This document shows, piece by piece, positions 1 to 12,311 of a stretch of DNA of 64,000 nucleotides (the stretch's first letter is position 1; each line of letters begins with the position of its first letter). This DNA is from Lamellibrachia satsuma (lineage: Eukaryota > Annelida > Polychaeta > Sabellida > Siboglinidae), in contig BSQZ01000001.1 in assembly GCA_033239005.1 (NCBI GenBank), positions 16,430,500-16,494,499 of the forward strand. The letters run 5' to 3'. Made by a program: the position numbers and the translations under genes. The notes beneath the pieces were generated by a model. It saw only the letters and a list, made by a program, of their open reading frames with translations. It had not been told where the DNA came from and did not search any database.

Positions 1-1
1 T

Positions 2-395
2 GTATCATAATGGGAGATTTTAACCATGGACACATACAATGGAATTCTCTAGAGAGCACAGGGATTGAGGACCAACAATTTCTATTTTTAATCCAGGATA
101 GCTTTCTTACTCAGCACGTGCTAGAACCAACCACGGGAGAAAATGTGTTAGATATAGTTTTGTCATCACAAAAAGAATTAGTGGACAATGTAAAAATATT
201 TGAACCATTGGGTAACAGTGACCATAATCAAATACATTTTGACATCAATGTAAAATCAGAAAGTAAAAATAAGAAAACGTACAAGAGAAACTTCCACAAA
301 GGTAACTACAAAGATATGAGAAAATACTTAGCAAAGCTAGATTGGAATAACATGGTTAGGTCAGAAAGTAAAAGATCGCCAAGGTCTCAAAGAAA
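2..395 (+). pseudogene. LINE endonuclease fragment (CR1/Rex-like)
   Basis: The reading frame from about position 10 gives the C-terminal half of an apurinic-type endonuclease of a non-LTR retrotransposon. Visible are the GDFN motif near the start, a conserved block around NVLDIVLSS, and the terminal catalytic SDH motif (GNSDHNQIHFD). In such elements this domain nicks target DNA before reverse transcription. The fragment runs off the left window edge and stops being recognisable near 370, where Gypsy sequence begins, so it has no reverse transcriptase here. 3' ends of a CR1-like family occur at 20150 and 25505, but whether they belong to the same family is inference. Confidence 0.8.
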
Positions 396-450
396 ACGTT
401 GAAGCGAAAAGCGTACACGCAAGAAAAGGCGGAAAAACAAACACGGTAAA

Positions 451-1259
451 ATGGAGAAACTGCTAGCGCCGGAGCCGTTGACGGATGGCAGAAACCTGCC
501 GGAGCAGTGGAAACGACATAAGCGTACGTTCAAACAATTTCTCATTGCAACAAGTAGAGCTGATACGCCAGATCGAGTCAAAATTGCACTATTGCTCCGA
601 ACAATCGGGCAAAGGGGAATGACGTATTCGATTCATTCACATGGAATGCTGATGCAAAGAGAAATAGTTATGAAACTGTCATAGAAAATTTCAACTCGTT
701 CTGCGCACCTCGAATAAATGTGGTCGAAATGACACACAAACTGCTAACTATGAAGCAGGGGCAGATGACAATAGACGAATATGTCACTGCATTACATAAT
801 ATTGCCAGATATTGCAACTTAGGAGGACGTGACCAATATAAAAGAATGATCATTCAAGCGTTGTTGCTCGGCATAGAAAATGATCGAGTAAGAAGACGAC
901 TGTTTGAGCGTCAAGACTTCTCATTGGATGAAGCGACAGCCACGTGCAGGGCAATGGAAGCAGCGAGGGAAGACATCAGAGCAGTCCAAGACACAAAAGA
1001 AGAAACAGTACACTCCATAAAGCCTACTTCACGAAGATACGATAAATCGAAGAAATACGCATATGATAGCTGCAGGAAATGTGGATGGAGTCACCTACCG
1101 CGAAAGTGCATACGCGTATCGAAACGTGACCGGAAGATGATCGCGACAGTACTAATAGCGAACGGAAAGGTTCAGAGAAACCTCGAATTTCAGCTAGACA
1201 CGGCGGCAACATGCAACATGTTGACACGTCGAGACTGTGTCATTATGGGCAAACCGTGA
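451..1259 (+). pseudogene. gag: Gypsy gag with zinc knuckle and protease remnant
   Basis: Two frames (451-684 and 720-1259) together encode a capsid-type gag: an N-terminal block with the PEQWKRHKRTFKQFL region, then a helical retrotransposon-gag region with MTIDEYVTAL. A knuckle-like CX2CX3HX4C (CRKCGWSHLPRKC) lies at about 1074-1112. It is followed by the start of an aspartic protease with LDTAATCNML; the usual DTGA is DTAA here. The frame is broken near 684-720 and ends at 1259. Gag would form the intracellular particle that packages element RNA. The copy is non-functional. Confidence 0.75.
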
Positions 1260-1602
1260 CTGACCGCGAAAGCAATCACGCTGTATGACGACTCTAGAGT
1301 TATGCCAGATGGTTGGTGTACTATGACAGTTACAGATAACTCGAACAATAAACATCAACTAAAAAATTTTTGTGATGAACACTAAACAAAACAGTTTGTT
1401 CAGTGAACACTTGCTTTGATTTCAGGCTAATAAAGATCAGTGATACAGTTCACCTAGTATCAGAAGAATCACTGGAGAACATTCTGAGGGAGTATGAGAA
1501 CGTGTTTCAGTGAATTGGATGCTTACTGGGAGAATACGAACTAAAGGTAGATCCGACGTTCACCCCCAGTCCAGGTGAGACCACGGAAAATTCCTCTTTC
1601 AC

Positions 1603-2434
1603 ATGACTGAACTACCGTACATCGGGCACATACTTTACGTCAGAAGGTGTGAAACCGGACCCGAAGAAGGTGTGTGCAATCAAATACATGGAAGCGCCCA
1701 GAAACTCAGAGGAAGTGCGACATTTCCTAGGTCATGTCAACTACATGTCAACTACATGGCAAAGTTCATGCCGAACTTATCTGCCGAAAGTGAGCCGCTG
1801 CGTAGACTGTTGAATCTACCAGACAGAGTTCTACTGGGGAGTAGACCAGAGAACCGCATATAAGACTTTGAAACAAATGCTCACATCTGAGAAACTCCTG
1901 CAATATTACGACTATCGTAAGCCGATCGTGACCCAGACAGATGCCAGTACAGCCGGACTAGGTGCAGTGTTACTGCAAGACGAAAAACCTGTAGCCTACG
2001 CGTCAAGGTCTTTGAGCAAGAGTGAGTCGAAATATGTGCCAATAGAATTGGAGTGCCTAGCGACAGTATTCGCCATGAACAAGTTCGATCAATATATTTT
2101 TGGGTACCCGAATGTAACTATTCACACGGACTATCGTCCACTGGAAGCGATAATGCATAAATCACTGCTCGCAGCTCCCAAGAGAATGCAAGCGATGATG
2201 CTAGCCCTACAGGGGTAAGCATTCACAGTGAAATGGAAACCAGGCAAAGAACAAATCATAGCCGATTTGTTATCAAGACACACACTTAACTGCAAACAGA
2301 CGGAAGAACCATCCGCACGAGAACATGTGTTCCAACTACAAAACACGTTACATTGTCGACAATTCGAGACAATCGATCTAGTCAGAGACTGTCCAATGTC
2401 GAACGCGCTATGTTACGATAAAGAAGGAGACTGA
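1603..2434 (+). pseudogene. pol: Gypsy pol: RT thumb and RNase H
   Basis: The first part (1603-1863) matches the end of a Gypsy reverse transcriptase (GHILYV, then a block around NYMAKFMPNLS) but with frame jumps. The second part (1868-2218) is a well-preserved RNase H: TDAS carries the first catalytic aspartate, YASRSLSKSESKY the conserved tether segment, and IHTDYRPL a later catalytic aspartate. A tail with KEQIIADLLSR follows in another frame (2228-2434). The catalytic YxDD box of the polymerase is not present. Confidence 0.75.
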
Positions 2435-2574
2435 GCGATACAAACTCCAACAGTTATCGGACGTCATCAAGAATGAATGGTCCAAAGACATAACCAAAGT
2501 ACCAGAATCAGTAAGGAAATGGTGGACGTTTCGAGACGAACTAGCGATACTAGATGATGTTGTCTACAAGGGAC

Positions 2575-3792
2575 CAAGAGTGGTAATCTCAAACAATATG
2601 CCGAAACATGCTGAAATGTCTACATATAAGCCACCAGGGGACAGAAGCAACCCTACGTCGAGCAAGATAGACCATGTTTTGGCCGGGCATGGCGGTAGAT
2701 GTAAAACATAACATTGGGAATTGTCATGCATGCAAAAGAGACGCTCATGAGCAGACGAAGGAGACGCTACATAGCCATAGAATACCAAACAAACCATGGA
2801 AGAAAATGGGAATGGACATTTTCACCTGGTAATCACTGACTATTTATGTGACTACTTTGAGTTTGAGAAACTAACAGACATGTCAGCACCAGCAGCAGTA
2901 GATATCAGCAAGAGATGGTTCGCGGGACTGGGTATCCCACAATGTGTACATACAGACAATGGACCTCAGTTCACAACAAACAGACAATGGACCTCAGTTC
3001 ACAACATTCAGACAATGGACATCAGTTCACAACATTCAGACAATGGACCTCAGTTCACAACATACAGAAAATGGACCTTAGTTCACAACATTCAGACAAT
3101 GGACCTCAGTTTAAACTGGGAATTTGAGCACACGACCAGCTCGCCATACCACTCACAATCGAATGGCAAAGCGGAATCCAGTGTAAAACGGGCAAAGCAA
3201 ATGCTGAAGAGAGTAGCTGATCCACAACTAGCGCTACTGGAATGTAGAAATACAATCACTGCAGAAATGACAACCAGTCCAATCCAGAGACTTTTCAACA
3301 TATCAACCCGATCTATATTACCGCAGCGAGAATGTGTAAGCGCGGAAGTCAAAGTGAATCGTGCAGAGAAAAAAGGAAACAACGTAAAACGCAGTACCAC
3401 TACAACAAGAGAGCGAGGTGACAAAGATAAAGGAAGGTACCAGTGTACTCTTGTGGGACTTCACTTCTCACGAGCAAAAGTGGAAGGATGCTCAAGTGTT
3501 GAAACAACTGACCGACAGATCGTTTAGCGTTGTCTCACAAGGGCAAGTGCTACGGCGTACCCGTAGACACCTGATACCACATGTGGTACCAGAGGATATC
3601 GACCATCCGACCACTACCGTGATACCACAAACAGTACCCGTAGATGTCTATCATCCGACTGCCAGCCTGCCACCACAAGCTAACCTAGTGGAAGTCGATA
3701 ATCAGAGCGTTAACGTTGACCCACAAGATCAAGTAACTGTAACCACTAAAAGCGGACGCTTGGTGAAGAAGCCAATGTGGTATGAAAACTAA
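2575..3792 (+). pseudogene. Gypsy integrase and C-terminal tail
   Basis: The region holds an integrase zinc-binding remnant (NCHACKRDAHEQTK near 2720-2760), then a core whose second catalytic aspartate sits in HTDNGPQFTT at about 2949, and a YHSQSNGKAESSVKRAK motif with the third catalytic acid (E) at about 3170. The core is interrupted by six tandem 28-bp units derived from the TDNGPQFTT codons. The last frame (3418-3792) gives an SH3-like C-terminal domain and the terminal SGRLVKKPMWY motif typical of Gypsy pol. Several frameshifts are present. Confidence 0.8.
2953..3120 (+). repeat. 28-bp minisatellite inside integrase core, 6 units
   Basis: Six head-to-tail copies begin at 2953, 2981, 3009, 3037, 3065 and 3093. 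The consensus starts cagacaatggacctcagttc. The unit is exactly the codons for the DNGPQFTT integrase motif. Because 28 is not a multiple of three, successive copies rotate through all frames. Confidence 0.95.
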
Positions 3793-3813
3793 GTTTTAAA
3801 TTAGAAAAGGGGG

Positions 3814-3960
3814 TGTTGGTAGTTGCCCAGTTAACGTTTTAGCTTTACCCATCGCCATGCTGTTTTTGTTGAGCCATTAAACTTGTGTTCGTTTATCTTT
3901 GTTCTTTCTTCGTCTTTCACGTCCACAACCAAGAACGTAAACATTTAACAGTCCACAACA
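3814..3960 (+). repeat. 3' LTR of the Gypsy element
   Basis: The 147-bp segment starts TGTTGGTAG directly after a polypurine tract and ends CCACAACA, giving the expected TG...CA ends with a 5-bp TGTTG/CAACA inversion. An ATTAAA at 3876-3881 could serve as a polyadenylation signal. No second copy is present in the window. Confidence 0.75.
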
Positions 3961-4829
3961 TAGACATGCATATTTAACATTGCAAAGTGCAATGTTTTAT
4001 ACAGTTAACTTGCCCATTTTCTTTCCTTTGTTCTTGTGGGGAAACACTATTGCTATTCATGAGACAAAAGCTGTGATGTATCTTAAGCGAACTATACGAG
4101 TTCTAGCGTATAATATGATATTATACACTATAGTCTAATAGTCACCGGAACAGTTTCTGCTACCTACCATGCTGGGGAAGATGGAGGAAATCAAGGGTAC
4201 ACTACGAGAGCTACAGAAGGGTAATGACCCACACCAATCTATAGCTCAGGTTGCTCAGATCATCAGCTGGTGAAGAAAAATGGCACACCGGTCACAGCAC
4301 ACGACCTGCCTGACGATGTGCATTTACCGTGGGGCACTGGGACAGGTCAGATGTAGAAGACCTCAACGATCATCTGAGAGATCCTGCAGAGCAGGACTGC
4401 TTTGTACGTATAACTTTTATGAATATATACTTGGGTTAAAAAATAGGTCATCGTTCACATTGAAATTCACCCTTTAAGTAATTTGTTTATCTAGAACAAA
4501 AATGCCAGTATTTTTGTATGGTTTCTATGGTTTAAGTAATGTAATGTTTAGTAATGGCAATGCTACATTAAATATATGACATACATATGACATTTTCTGT
4601 GCAACTGTACTGGGTATTGCACCAGAACTTTTGTTAAAGCAGGAATGTTCATTCCCATATTTCACTTTTTAGCTACTATTTTGGGCAATCGGATATGGGC
4701 TGTGTCAACATTTATTTCATTACTGTTTCGTTGTATTTATAAAGTGTAACAAGAATGGCGTAGTGTTATCATATTTTTAATGTTTTTAAATATTTTAAAG
4801 GTACTAGGAATTGCATTAAATTTGGTTAG
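3961..4829. other. Intergenic, nothing recognised
   Basis: The region holds only short, stop-rich frames. It begins with a short inverted repeat (acattgcaaagtgcaatgtt near 3977). No protein homology, splice structure or repeat is obvious. Confidence 0.5.
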
Positions 4830-5240
4830 AAATTAACGTTTAAAAGTGTTATGTTACATTAACTTAAACAAACGAGCAAAATAAGGTTAAACTAACGTTT
4901 CTGCTAAGGTTACATTAACGTTAGTTTAACATTACATTTCGGTTAGAAATTAAACAAACAAGTTAAACAAACGAGCAAAATGACGTTAAACTAGCATTAA
5001 ACGTTAGATTAACTTTAAATAAACGAGCAAAATGACGTTAAACTAACATTTGCATTAAACGTCAAACTAACGTACGTTTATGCTAAGGTTACATTAAAGT
5101 TAGTTTAACGTTACAATTCGGTTAGAAACTACACCTTAGATTAATGTTAAATAAACGAGCAAAATAACATTTAACTAACGTTTGCATTAAACGTTAAACT
5201 AACGTTTCTGCTAACGTTACATTAAAGGTACTGTATTTGT
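4830..5240. repeat. TTAACG-rich degenerate array
   Basis: The stretch repeats blocks such as aaacgagcaaaatgacgtta, tgcattaaacgttaaactaa and gttacattaa in changing order with a period of roughly 55-120 bp. The core AACGTTA is itself nearly palindromic. A short piece of the same sequence appears inverted at 14688-14712. Confidence 0.7.
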
Positions 5241-5379
5241 TGCTAATTTAATAATATAATGTTCTTGGTACTAGAATAAACATTTGTAAATGATGCTGCC
5301 CGCCAAAATGCGTTTAATAAGCCAAATACATATGTTTGCATGTTTACTGTTTCGTTACGAAAAGTTGCGAATAGTGTTT

Positions 5380-5640
5380 ATGGTGCGAAACCAAAGGGGC
5401 GGAGCTAGGCGAAGCTTGCTTTGCCGAACGTTAATGAGATGCATCACGTGGTCGCGGGATCGACGCGCGCGCACCGTCGACTTGCTCAGAGTTTGTTGAC
5501 ATTCGGGCCACATGGCTGACAGTGACAGGCAGTTTGTGCGTGCACCGTTGCGTTCCGCGACGACGACGAGGAAAAAAGAGTTGGATAAAGCGAGATTGAC
5601 AACACGAGTCACACTTTAAACCAAAAGGGACGTTGGGATC
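5380..5640 (+). other. CpG-rich block with possible first exon (ATG 5512)
   Basis: CpG density rises sharply against AT-rich surroundings. A 35-codon frame starts at ATG 5512 and stops at 5619; it is basic in its second half. The block looks like a promoter and first exon, but no homology was recognised and no clear splice donor decides it. It could also be a transposon end. Confidence 0.3.
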
Positions 5641-8247
5641 GCCTGAAGACTGTCTTAAAAATGAAAGACAGTGAAGTGGCAGACATTCTATTCGACACGT
5701 TAGCACATTTTCTTATTATTACTATCCCAGACCTAGGCCTAGCGCGAGTATCGGCATCGGATCGATACCCGGAGCCCTGGCCCTAGGACCAGGCTATGGC
5801 TATGTCGCATGTGGTGCCTTCACACAATTCAGGTTTAACACCAGTTAAGTTGTTTCCAGAATGTGGGTTTAGGTGTAATTCGTTCATGAACGTGTGTATG
5901 TGAGAGGAATGTAAAAATATATCAACGTTTTAATTACAAGTAACGGAACTAACCTAAGTTACGATCCTACCGACGCAACCCGGCAGGCTACAACAATATA
6001 AATTAAATTAAACAATTGTTTGCTTAACAGGGTGTTTCTTACTGGGAAAAGTTGCTGTATGTTGTCTTTTTTTGGCATCATAGACATAGTCATGGCTATT
6101 GGAAAAAGGGTGTGTGCTATGTATAGGAATGGCAAGGGCAAAGGCCAAGGCAAGGGCCAAGGCCCAAACCAAGGGGAGTAATCAATCAGAAAAAACAAGG
6201 TATTTAAAAAAATAATTGAACATTGAAATACTTCAGGAAAGTTTCATTTTGTTAACTACAAATAAATTAGTTTTCACAGTATATATTGAAAAGTACACAG
6301 ATGTACTCATAAATTCCGCGTACATTGAGTATGAATACGAGTACCTGACACATAAGTTATATGAGTACGAATATTTTCAAATATTTACTCGAGTACCGAG
6401 TATTTCCGCCTCAGAGGACACCATTTGATTTGTTGTAGCCGTGCGCACGCACACACCCACATACAATATAGTGCCTGCATGTTGCATATGTGGCATGTTG
6501 ATAATCTCCATGGCATAGGCTTAGCATAGCATAAACTCAACCATGTGCTTAGATTAGTTATTGTTTTTGCTCTCCTCTTTTTCTCTGTAGTCCGGGTGAG
6601 GCTGGCACCGATACTGGTTGATGATTTATTTTCCCCCTTCTTCATAACTAGTCCCGTTTTACTACCGTCTCCACCAATTGTCTCCACTCCCTCACTCTCA
6701 TTCTCCATTCCCCTCCCAGTAAATCTCTCTTCACGCAGTCCTTCCATCTCAGTCTCGATCTTCTTCTTCTCCACTCCCTTCTATCCTCCACTTTTCAGAT
6801 TCACATTTTGTTATACAAAATGCCTGATGAATAATGTACACTAAGTAGTTGTCAGGCACCAAGACTATGCACAGTTTATATTGCCGGTTATTCTATGTCT
6901 AATATGTCAGCAAAACATTGGTACCCACTTCAATGAAATTACGTACATTTGTCATTGTCCAAGAAATGCAAGGCATTGAAGTGTGGCCCTATTTCATGCT
7001 CATGCTTGGATAAATTATGGTGGGAAAGAATTGGCCCATTGAAATGTAGCAAATTGACAAAGTCACATCATAATATGAACAAACATGTAAACGATCATCT
7101 AAAGATGTGGAAAGAAGAACGGTTATGGAAGAATGGTTGTTTTAAATTAAAAGGCAATCATTGTTGTAACAACACTGGAAGCTTCAGTGAGTCACTACTG
7201 TCCCATCAGCGCACACAAATAAGCATCAGTCCAATCTGCTATGGCAGTGTGTGTTGTGTATTGCCCTGCCTCATTGACACATCCATTGTCTCATTGTTAA
7301 ACATAATGCCTCCAAGTGGGTTGTAATGTAAAACCATCCCAGACTGGCAGTAATATACCAGCCCTCCTGGTGTGAATTGTGCATGTGGACAGATGTTCAT
7401 ATAACTATGTCAGACAAAAAACCAGCATTTGACCAAAAACAAATATCCAGAAAGCAACAACTGGTAATCAAAGTGAATAATATTTTATATGCTATATAAA
7501 CTTTAACTACAGTATAGAATATAAACAGTATAAACATTATAAATTATGGGTACTCACCACATATTTAGGAAATAAATTATTTGATTGTACTATGGACAAC
7601 CCATTACACGCATGCACATTGCTACCATCCAACGTCAATTTGATAGGCACATCACTTTATGGAAAGTAGGCCACTGTAACATGGGGCATGAAATATGCAA
7701 ATAAAATAGTTATTTAATGAAAGGTTAAGGTATGTTACAGATACAACTAAATAATTATCTATGTTGATATACATGTAGGGATAGTGAGTGGAAATAAAGC
7801 TACATGAAAAAAGTAATGAAAATGAAGTCACAAAATTGCCTAACAAAAGTCACAGAGAAATATAGTAACAACATTGTGTTATTCAAATACCATATATTAA
7901 ATATAAAGGTACATTCTTGCACATTTTCACTGATACTTGAGCACAATAAATTTTTATGATTAAAAAAATAATTATATTTTGACACAATATTAAGTGATAA
8001 TATTTATTGATTTAATAAACATATCACTGGAGCCATCTACCCACTCTGGTTTAGACATGGCATTTAGCTGGCTTAGACAAGTGGTTGAGTCAACTTTGAA
8101 AGTGGCTTCTCACTAACAAAAAAGTAAAGGTGACCAAACACTTTGGTGATCTGTAATCTTATTTATTTATTGTTTGTTTTAGTATTTCAACTTGTATTAT
8201 GACTGCAAAGAACTAGATATACAAATGAACAGGCTTTTGCTGATGAA
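5641..8247. other. Intergenic, includes GGCAAGG/GGCCAAGG tract
   Basis: No gene was recognised. A short degenerate purine-rich tandem tract (ggcaagggcaaaggccaagg) lies at 6128-6178, and a region of repeated GAGTA/GAATA words at 6326-6405. The frame at 6949-7326 is 125 codons and Cys-rich but lacks homology or splice support. Confidence 0.4.
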
Positions 8248-9374
8248 ATGAATGATTTTTACAGACGTTTTGATACTCAGGACTCTTCCAGTAGATGTGA
8301 TTCTGTGCTCAGCGTTGTGTTTTTCAGTAATGCCAATAGGCTTGAAATTGATGTAGATGTTGTTACTAAAGTCTTCCAACATGTATGTAGTAGAAAAGCA
8401 ACTGGTCCTGATGGCATTCCAGCTTTTTTATTGAAAACATTTGCTGAGAAGCTGGCATTGGCTTGGTGCCCCATATTCCAACTTTTGGTCGATAGCCACA
8501 GGGTACCAATACTCTGGAAAACCTCATATATTACTTCTGTACCAAAGATAATTTGCCCAAAAGAAAACAATGATTACAGACCTGTTGCACTTACATCAAT
8601 TGTCATGAAATGTTTGGAATGCTTAGTGGCTTGTAAATTGAGGTTAGACGTTCATGACTATCTTTACCCATTCCAATATGCCTACAGGCATGGCAGAGGA
8701 ACATATGATGCTGTCAACACTGTTGTCCATTTAATTTTGAAACACTTAGGCCCAAGGCTTATGCTAGACTATTGTTTATAGACTTTAGCTTGGCGTTTAA
8801 ACTTATCCAACCTCACACCCTGCTCAGTAAGCTGAAACAAATGAATGTCAATCCATATATCATCAAGTGGTATCATTCTTTTCTAACAGACATAGTGCAG
8901 CTTGTTAAAGTAAATCAGACTCTCCTAAACTGTGGTAACAAATATTGGTGCACCCCAAGGTTGTGTCAGTTTGCCGATTTTGTACTTTCTATATACAAAT
9001 AACTGTACCAGCTGCAGTACTAACAACTACATAATAATATTTTCTGATGATTCCGCTATTCTTAGTCTGTTACATGCCGATTCTGACATCAGTATGTACA
9101 CTTCTGAAATTGAAAGCTTTGTACATTGGTGTGACAACAACCACCTCAAACTCAATGTTAGTAAGACTCAAGAGATGATTTTTGATGCTAAATGTATTGT
9201 TACTATCACTTGCCTGTTGTTAGCCATGGTGAAGAAATTACCCAGATCGGTCAGTACAAATACCTAGATGTCCATCTTGATAACAAACTTAGCTGGAATG
9301 TCCATGTTCACAGTGTGTGCTCCAAAGTCCACCAGCGGTGGAGTTGGCAACTGGATCATGCTTATGAAACATAA
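8248..9374 (+). pseudogene. LINE reverse transcriptase relic
   Basis: Overlapping frames (8248-8781, 8772-9002, 8932-9267, 9192-9374) together show a non-LTR reverse transcriptase. Landmarks are KATGPDGIPAFLLK (RT0/1), NDYRPVALTSIVMKCLE, a damaged FIDFSLAF motif A in place of the usual FxDxSxAFD, a motif B with CTPRLCQ where VPQGC would be, FSDDSA (motif C, usually xxDD) and KLNVSKTQEM. The tail block KYLDVHLDNKLSWNVH follows. At least three frameshifts are visible, so it is dead. The style resembles Rex/Babar-type LINEs. Confidence 0.75.
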
Positions 9375-9956
9375 CAGTTAAAACTTATCTATTGCAGCTT
9401 CCTAGTGTATCGGGCATGACATTTCCTCGCAGTAATAGAAGAAGCACAAAGATTTGCCACTGAAGACAAACAGCAAAGGGCACACTGTATAAGCATAGCT
9501 TGTATACATTGTTGTTAGACACAACAATAATGACATTCCATTACAGCACAAATAGCGATTATCACGGATTATATTTCTACTTAGCCCCTTGGGTTAGTTA
9601 GTATTTTGTAAAGAAGACTACATAGTGATTAAAACAATGTTTCAGATGGCTGTTTACACAAAGAAAGAAACATCATTCACATATGTTAATATTTCCAATG
9701 GGAGGTTTATTGCATTGCAATACACAACCAGTAATACAGTGCAAAATAAAAACATCATGTGTATATCATGTTATGCATGTGCATTCATATCCAGTATTTT
9801 CAATGACATTACATTTGTGTTAAATCATTTAGCTATTTACGTTGAAACAGTACATAGCGCCAGCATGTGGAATGGAGAATGTCTTGCAAATGCCATCCTA
9901 CCTAACAAGAGTTATTAATTGTTGTATAACACATCATTAAGTTTGTTTGTTAATTT

Positions 9957-10204
9957 ACAGTTACCACAAGGTATTCAACAAAAGAGGGAAAAACTGGACA
10001 ATTGTGCCAGAGCGGCAGTTGAAACATTATGAGTACATTGTCAGCCTGCAGGAGACAATCATCTGTGCCTGCATAGAAGATGAATTGCCCAAAGCCAGGA
10101 AGCGTGGCATCAAGACTGACAATCCCAGAAACATTGCACCCAACATCACAACAGTGCCTGCTCCACCAACATCTGAGCTAGTTGCCAGGCATACAAAGAC
10201 TTAA
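9957..10204 (+). CDS. Candidate exon, unassigned
   Basis: A good acceptor (gtttgttaatttacag) precedes an open frame of 82 codons ending in TAA at 10202-10204. The peptide contains NKRGKNWTIVPERQLKHYEY, then a Pro/Thr-rich tail. The coding look and the acceptor suggest a terminal exon of a host or transposon gene, but I do not recognise the family. The frame beginning directly at the acceptor differs from the long one, so phase is uncertain. Confidence 0.35.
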
Positions 10205-10437
10205 CCATGTCGTTGACATTAGTTCCCAACGTAACGGAGAGAAGCAAGGTAGGAACAGGTGACCAACGTGCCATTTAACCTGTGTATTTGTTGTGTAATA
10301 TCAAACAATTCAAAAGTAAAAATTTTTATGAAAGCACTGTGGTTTCAAAACTGTCATGGGTAACTTTATAAGGTGTCTGGATAATTTTTCACAAAGCGTA
10401 TGAATGTGCATTCATGTTTAACAAGTAATTACTTAAC

Positions 10438-10686
10438 CTAATCTTTGAACCCAGTGTATTGTCCATTTTCACTTGGAAATGTCTGTCTAATTTGCCACAC
10501 ACAACAGCTTAGTATAACACGGCAGTTACCTATTCCCAGCTTGCCATGTCGCTACAGAACAAACTGGTGGTATGCATAATGCCGCATAGCATCATTGTCC
10601 CTTCGTGCTGTCACACCAAACACGTCAGCTCTGTAACGTCCCACCATTGTCAATACTGTAGGGTCGAGTACCAGTAAATCCATTTC
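10438..10686 (-). pseudogene. P2X7-type C-terminal zinc-binding domain exon
   Basis: On the minus strand an acceptor (tatattttctacag) is followed by 83 codons ending in TAG at 10438-10440. The peptide carries the hallmarks of the cytoplasmic ballast domain first described in P2X7: MRHYAYHQFVL, then RHGKLGIGN, then VILSCCVWQIR and a final QYTGF. In this family the domain coordinates zinc through cysteines and histidine; many invertebrates have it in proteins without the channel. In place of the tryptophan expected after HQFVL there is TAG (10552-10554), an in-frame stop one base from TGG. Either the locus is a recent pseudogene, an allele is broken, or the base is a sequencing error. The upstream Cys-rich part was not found. 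Confidence 0.75.
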
Positions 10687-11929
10687 CTGTAGAAAATATA
10701 TAATTATCATTAAATTTTAGGCATTTTAACTGTACTGTTTGCATAAAACAACAGGTTATTATGCATGTGTGGTTACATGAATACATACATATATGCATAA
10801 TAATTGTACTGCCACAAGATGCCATATATATTATATTATGAGAATATTATATTCATTGTAGGTCTGATTTGTTGTAACAGTTGCAAATAATGTTGATATG
10901 AAAATAAGATATAGGTCAAACACTCAACAGCATATTCTGTGCCAGAGACATAATGCTACTAAACAGGGTCAGAGTCATTAAGAGTGTTCACTGTGATCAG
11001 TATAATGTGTTTGTTATAATTTGTATTATCATCTTGTCACTAGGTGTGTGTATAATTTATAATTCTTCGTTATCATTTTCATTAACAGTCACATATCAAA
11101 CCATGTTGCAGCATGGAAAACTTTGTAGTAGATATGACGGCTTAACAAAACGCAAACAAAGAAAGAGTGATGCTTGACAGTTGTCTGCTGATGTAACACA
11201 GTCTGGTTATCCCATACTGTTCTGTTGTTGCTTCATGGACAGCTGATTATATTTGTTCAGTAGTTCTTAATGAGATCAGTTGGTTAGAGCCAATGATGTA
11301 CATTCTGTAAGAAAGTTGGTATAACAAGGTGTTTGTGTTTGTTCAAGCATTGTCCAGCATGAAAGGGCAGGGAGCTGCAATGATTGATTTAGATTTGCTT
11401 AGTGCTGGTCAGTATTCATGTTGGTCCACTGCTGTAAGTGTGTAACCATTATCCATTACTTGATCACCAATGAGTGAATGGCTTCAATGGCAAGCCTGTG
11501 GAGCATGTCCTCATATACTTGCGTAAAAAAAAGTTGTGTAGGGAATTTAATTAAAAGTATGCTTCAAAGTAGGCTTCATAGGAAATTTTAGGCATTCAAC
11601 AGTGACTGACTGTCAGTGTCTCCTATAATGTATACTCCACGGTGAAACTCATTGAAACATCAAAAAGCCTGGAGAAACTCATGGAATCTGGTATTTCCTC
11701 CTAAATGGTGACAACATAATTAAATAACCTGATGGCATGATGATAATTATTTTCATCACGGGTTAATTATCATTTTGTGAATTTAAAATCGATTATTTTC
11801 GTTATAATTATGTAATTAACACAATAATTATCATTTCTTTATCATCATAATGACTCCAACCCTGCTACTAAACTGATTTGTAGTAAGAAATATGTAACTT
11901 CAAAAAATTATGTTCAATACAGTACACAA

Positions 11930-12140
11930 GCAGTTGGGGTGGCAGAAAGTGCGAGGTTGGTCTTAAAAATTGGTGAAAGGTTAAATCTAAAAAAAATGGT
12001 GGGAGGTGGTAGATTGGATAGGAAATTGACTCTAAAAAATGGTAGGAGGTGGGAGTTTGGGTGAAAGGTTGGACCCACAAACAGATGGGAGATGGGAAGT
12101 TGGCCCCAAAAACAGGTGGTAGGAGATTGAGACCGCTGCC
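11930..12140. repeat. Degenerate ~45-bp tandem repeat
   Basis: Blocks of the form aaaatggtgggaggtggtag, aaaatggtaggaggtgggag and aaaacaggtggtaggagatt recur about every 45-60 bp with interleaved aggttgg words. Reverse-strand frames through it are Pro-rich artefacts. Confidence 0.6.
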
Positions 12141-12163
12141 ACACACCTTCTTGTATTACTTAC

Positions 12164-12311
12164 ATGTTGCAGCATAATCGTTCGACATCGCTGGTAATTT
12201 CTTGACAATGAACAATTTGGAGCAACCGCACTTCCCACTGTTCTTGGTGTATTTTGCCTCATAATATCGCAGCCCTTTTGCCTCCTGCTCAGTCAAGGCA
12301 CTGATGTCAGC
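12164..12311 (-). CDS. Candidate internal exon, unassigned
   Basis: On the minus strand a pyrimidine-rich acceptor (cttcttcgtcatccttccag) and a perfect donor (CAT|GTAAGT) bound 148 bp with one open frame (phase 0 in, phase 1 out). The peptide has a helical start with LTEQEAKGLRYYEAKY and a GKCGCSKLF cluster. It probably belongs to the same minus-strand gene as the P2X7-like exon downstream, but that link is inference and the phases show that a further exon would be needed. Confidence 0.5.

Larger units (their letters stand above)
400..3960 (+). mobile_element. Degraded Gypsy (Ty3-like) LTR retrotransposon
   Basis: Gag, protease remnant, RNase H, integrase and a 3' LTR follow in Gypsy order on the plus strand. 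The 5' LTR is absent; LINE sequence abuts the gag region. Most of the reverse transcriptase palm (expected near 1300-1600) is deleted, and the frame is broken several times, so the copy is dead. A purine tract (agaaaaggggg, about 3803-3813) acts as the polypurine tract just before the LTR. A 28-bp minisatellite has expanded inside the integrase. Confidence 0.85.
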
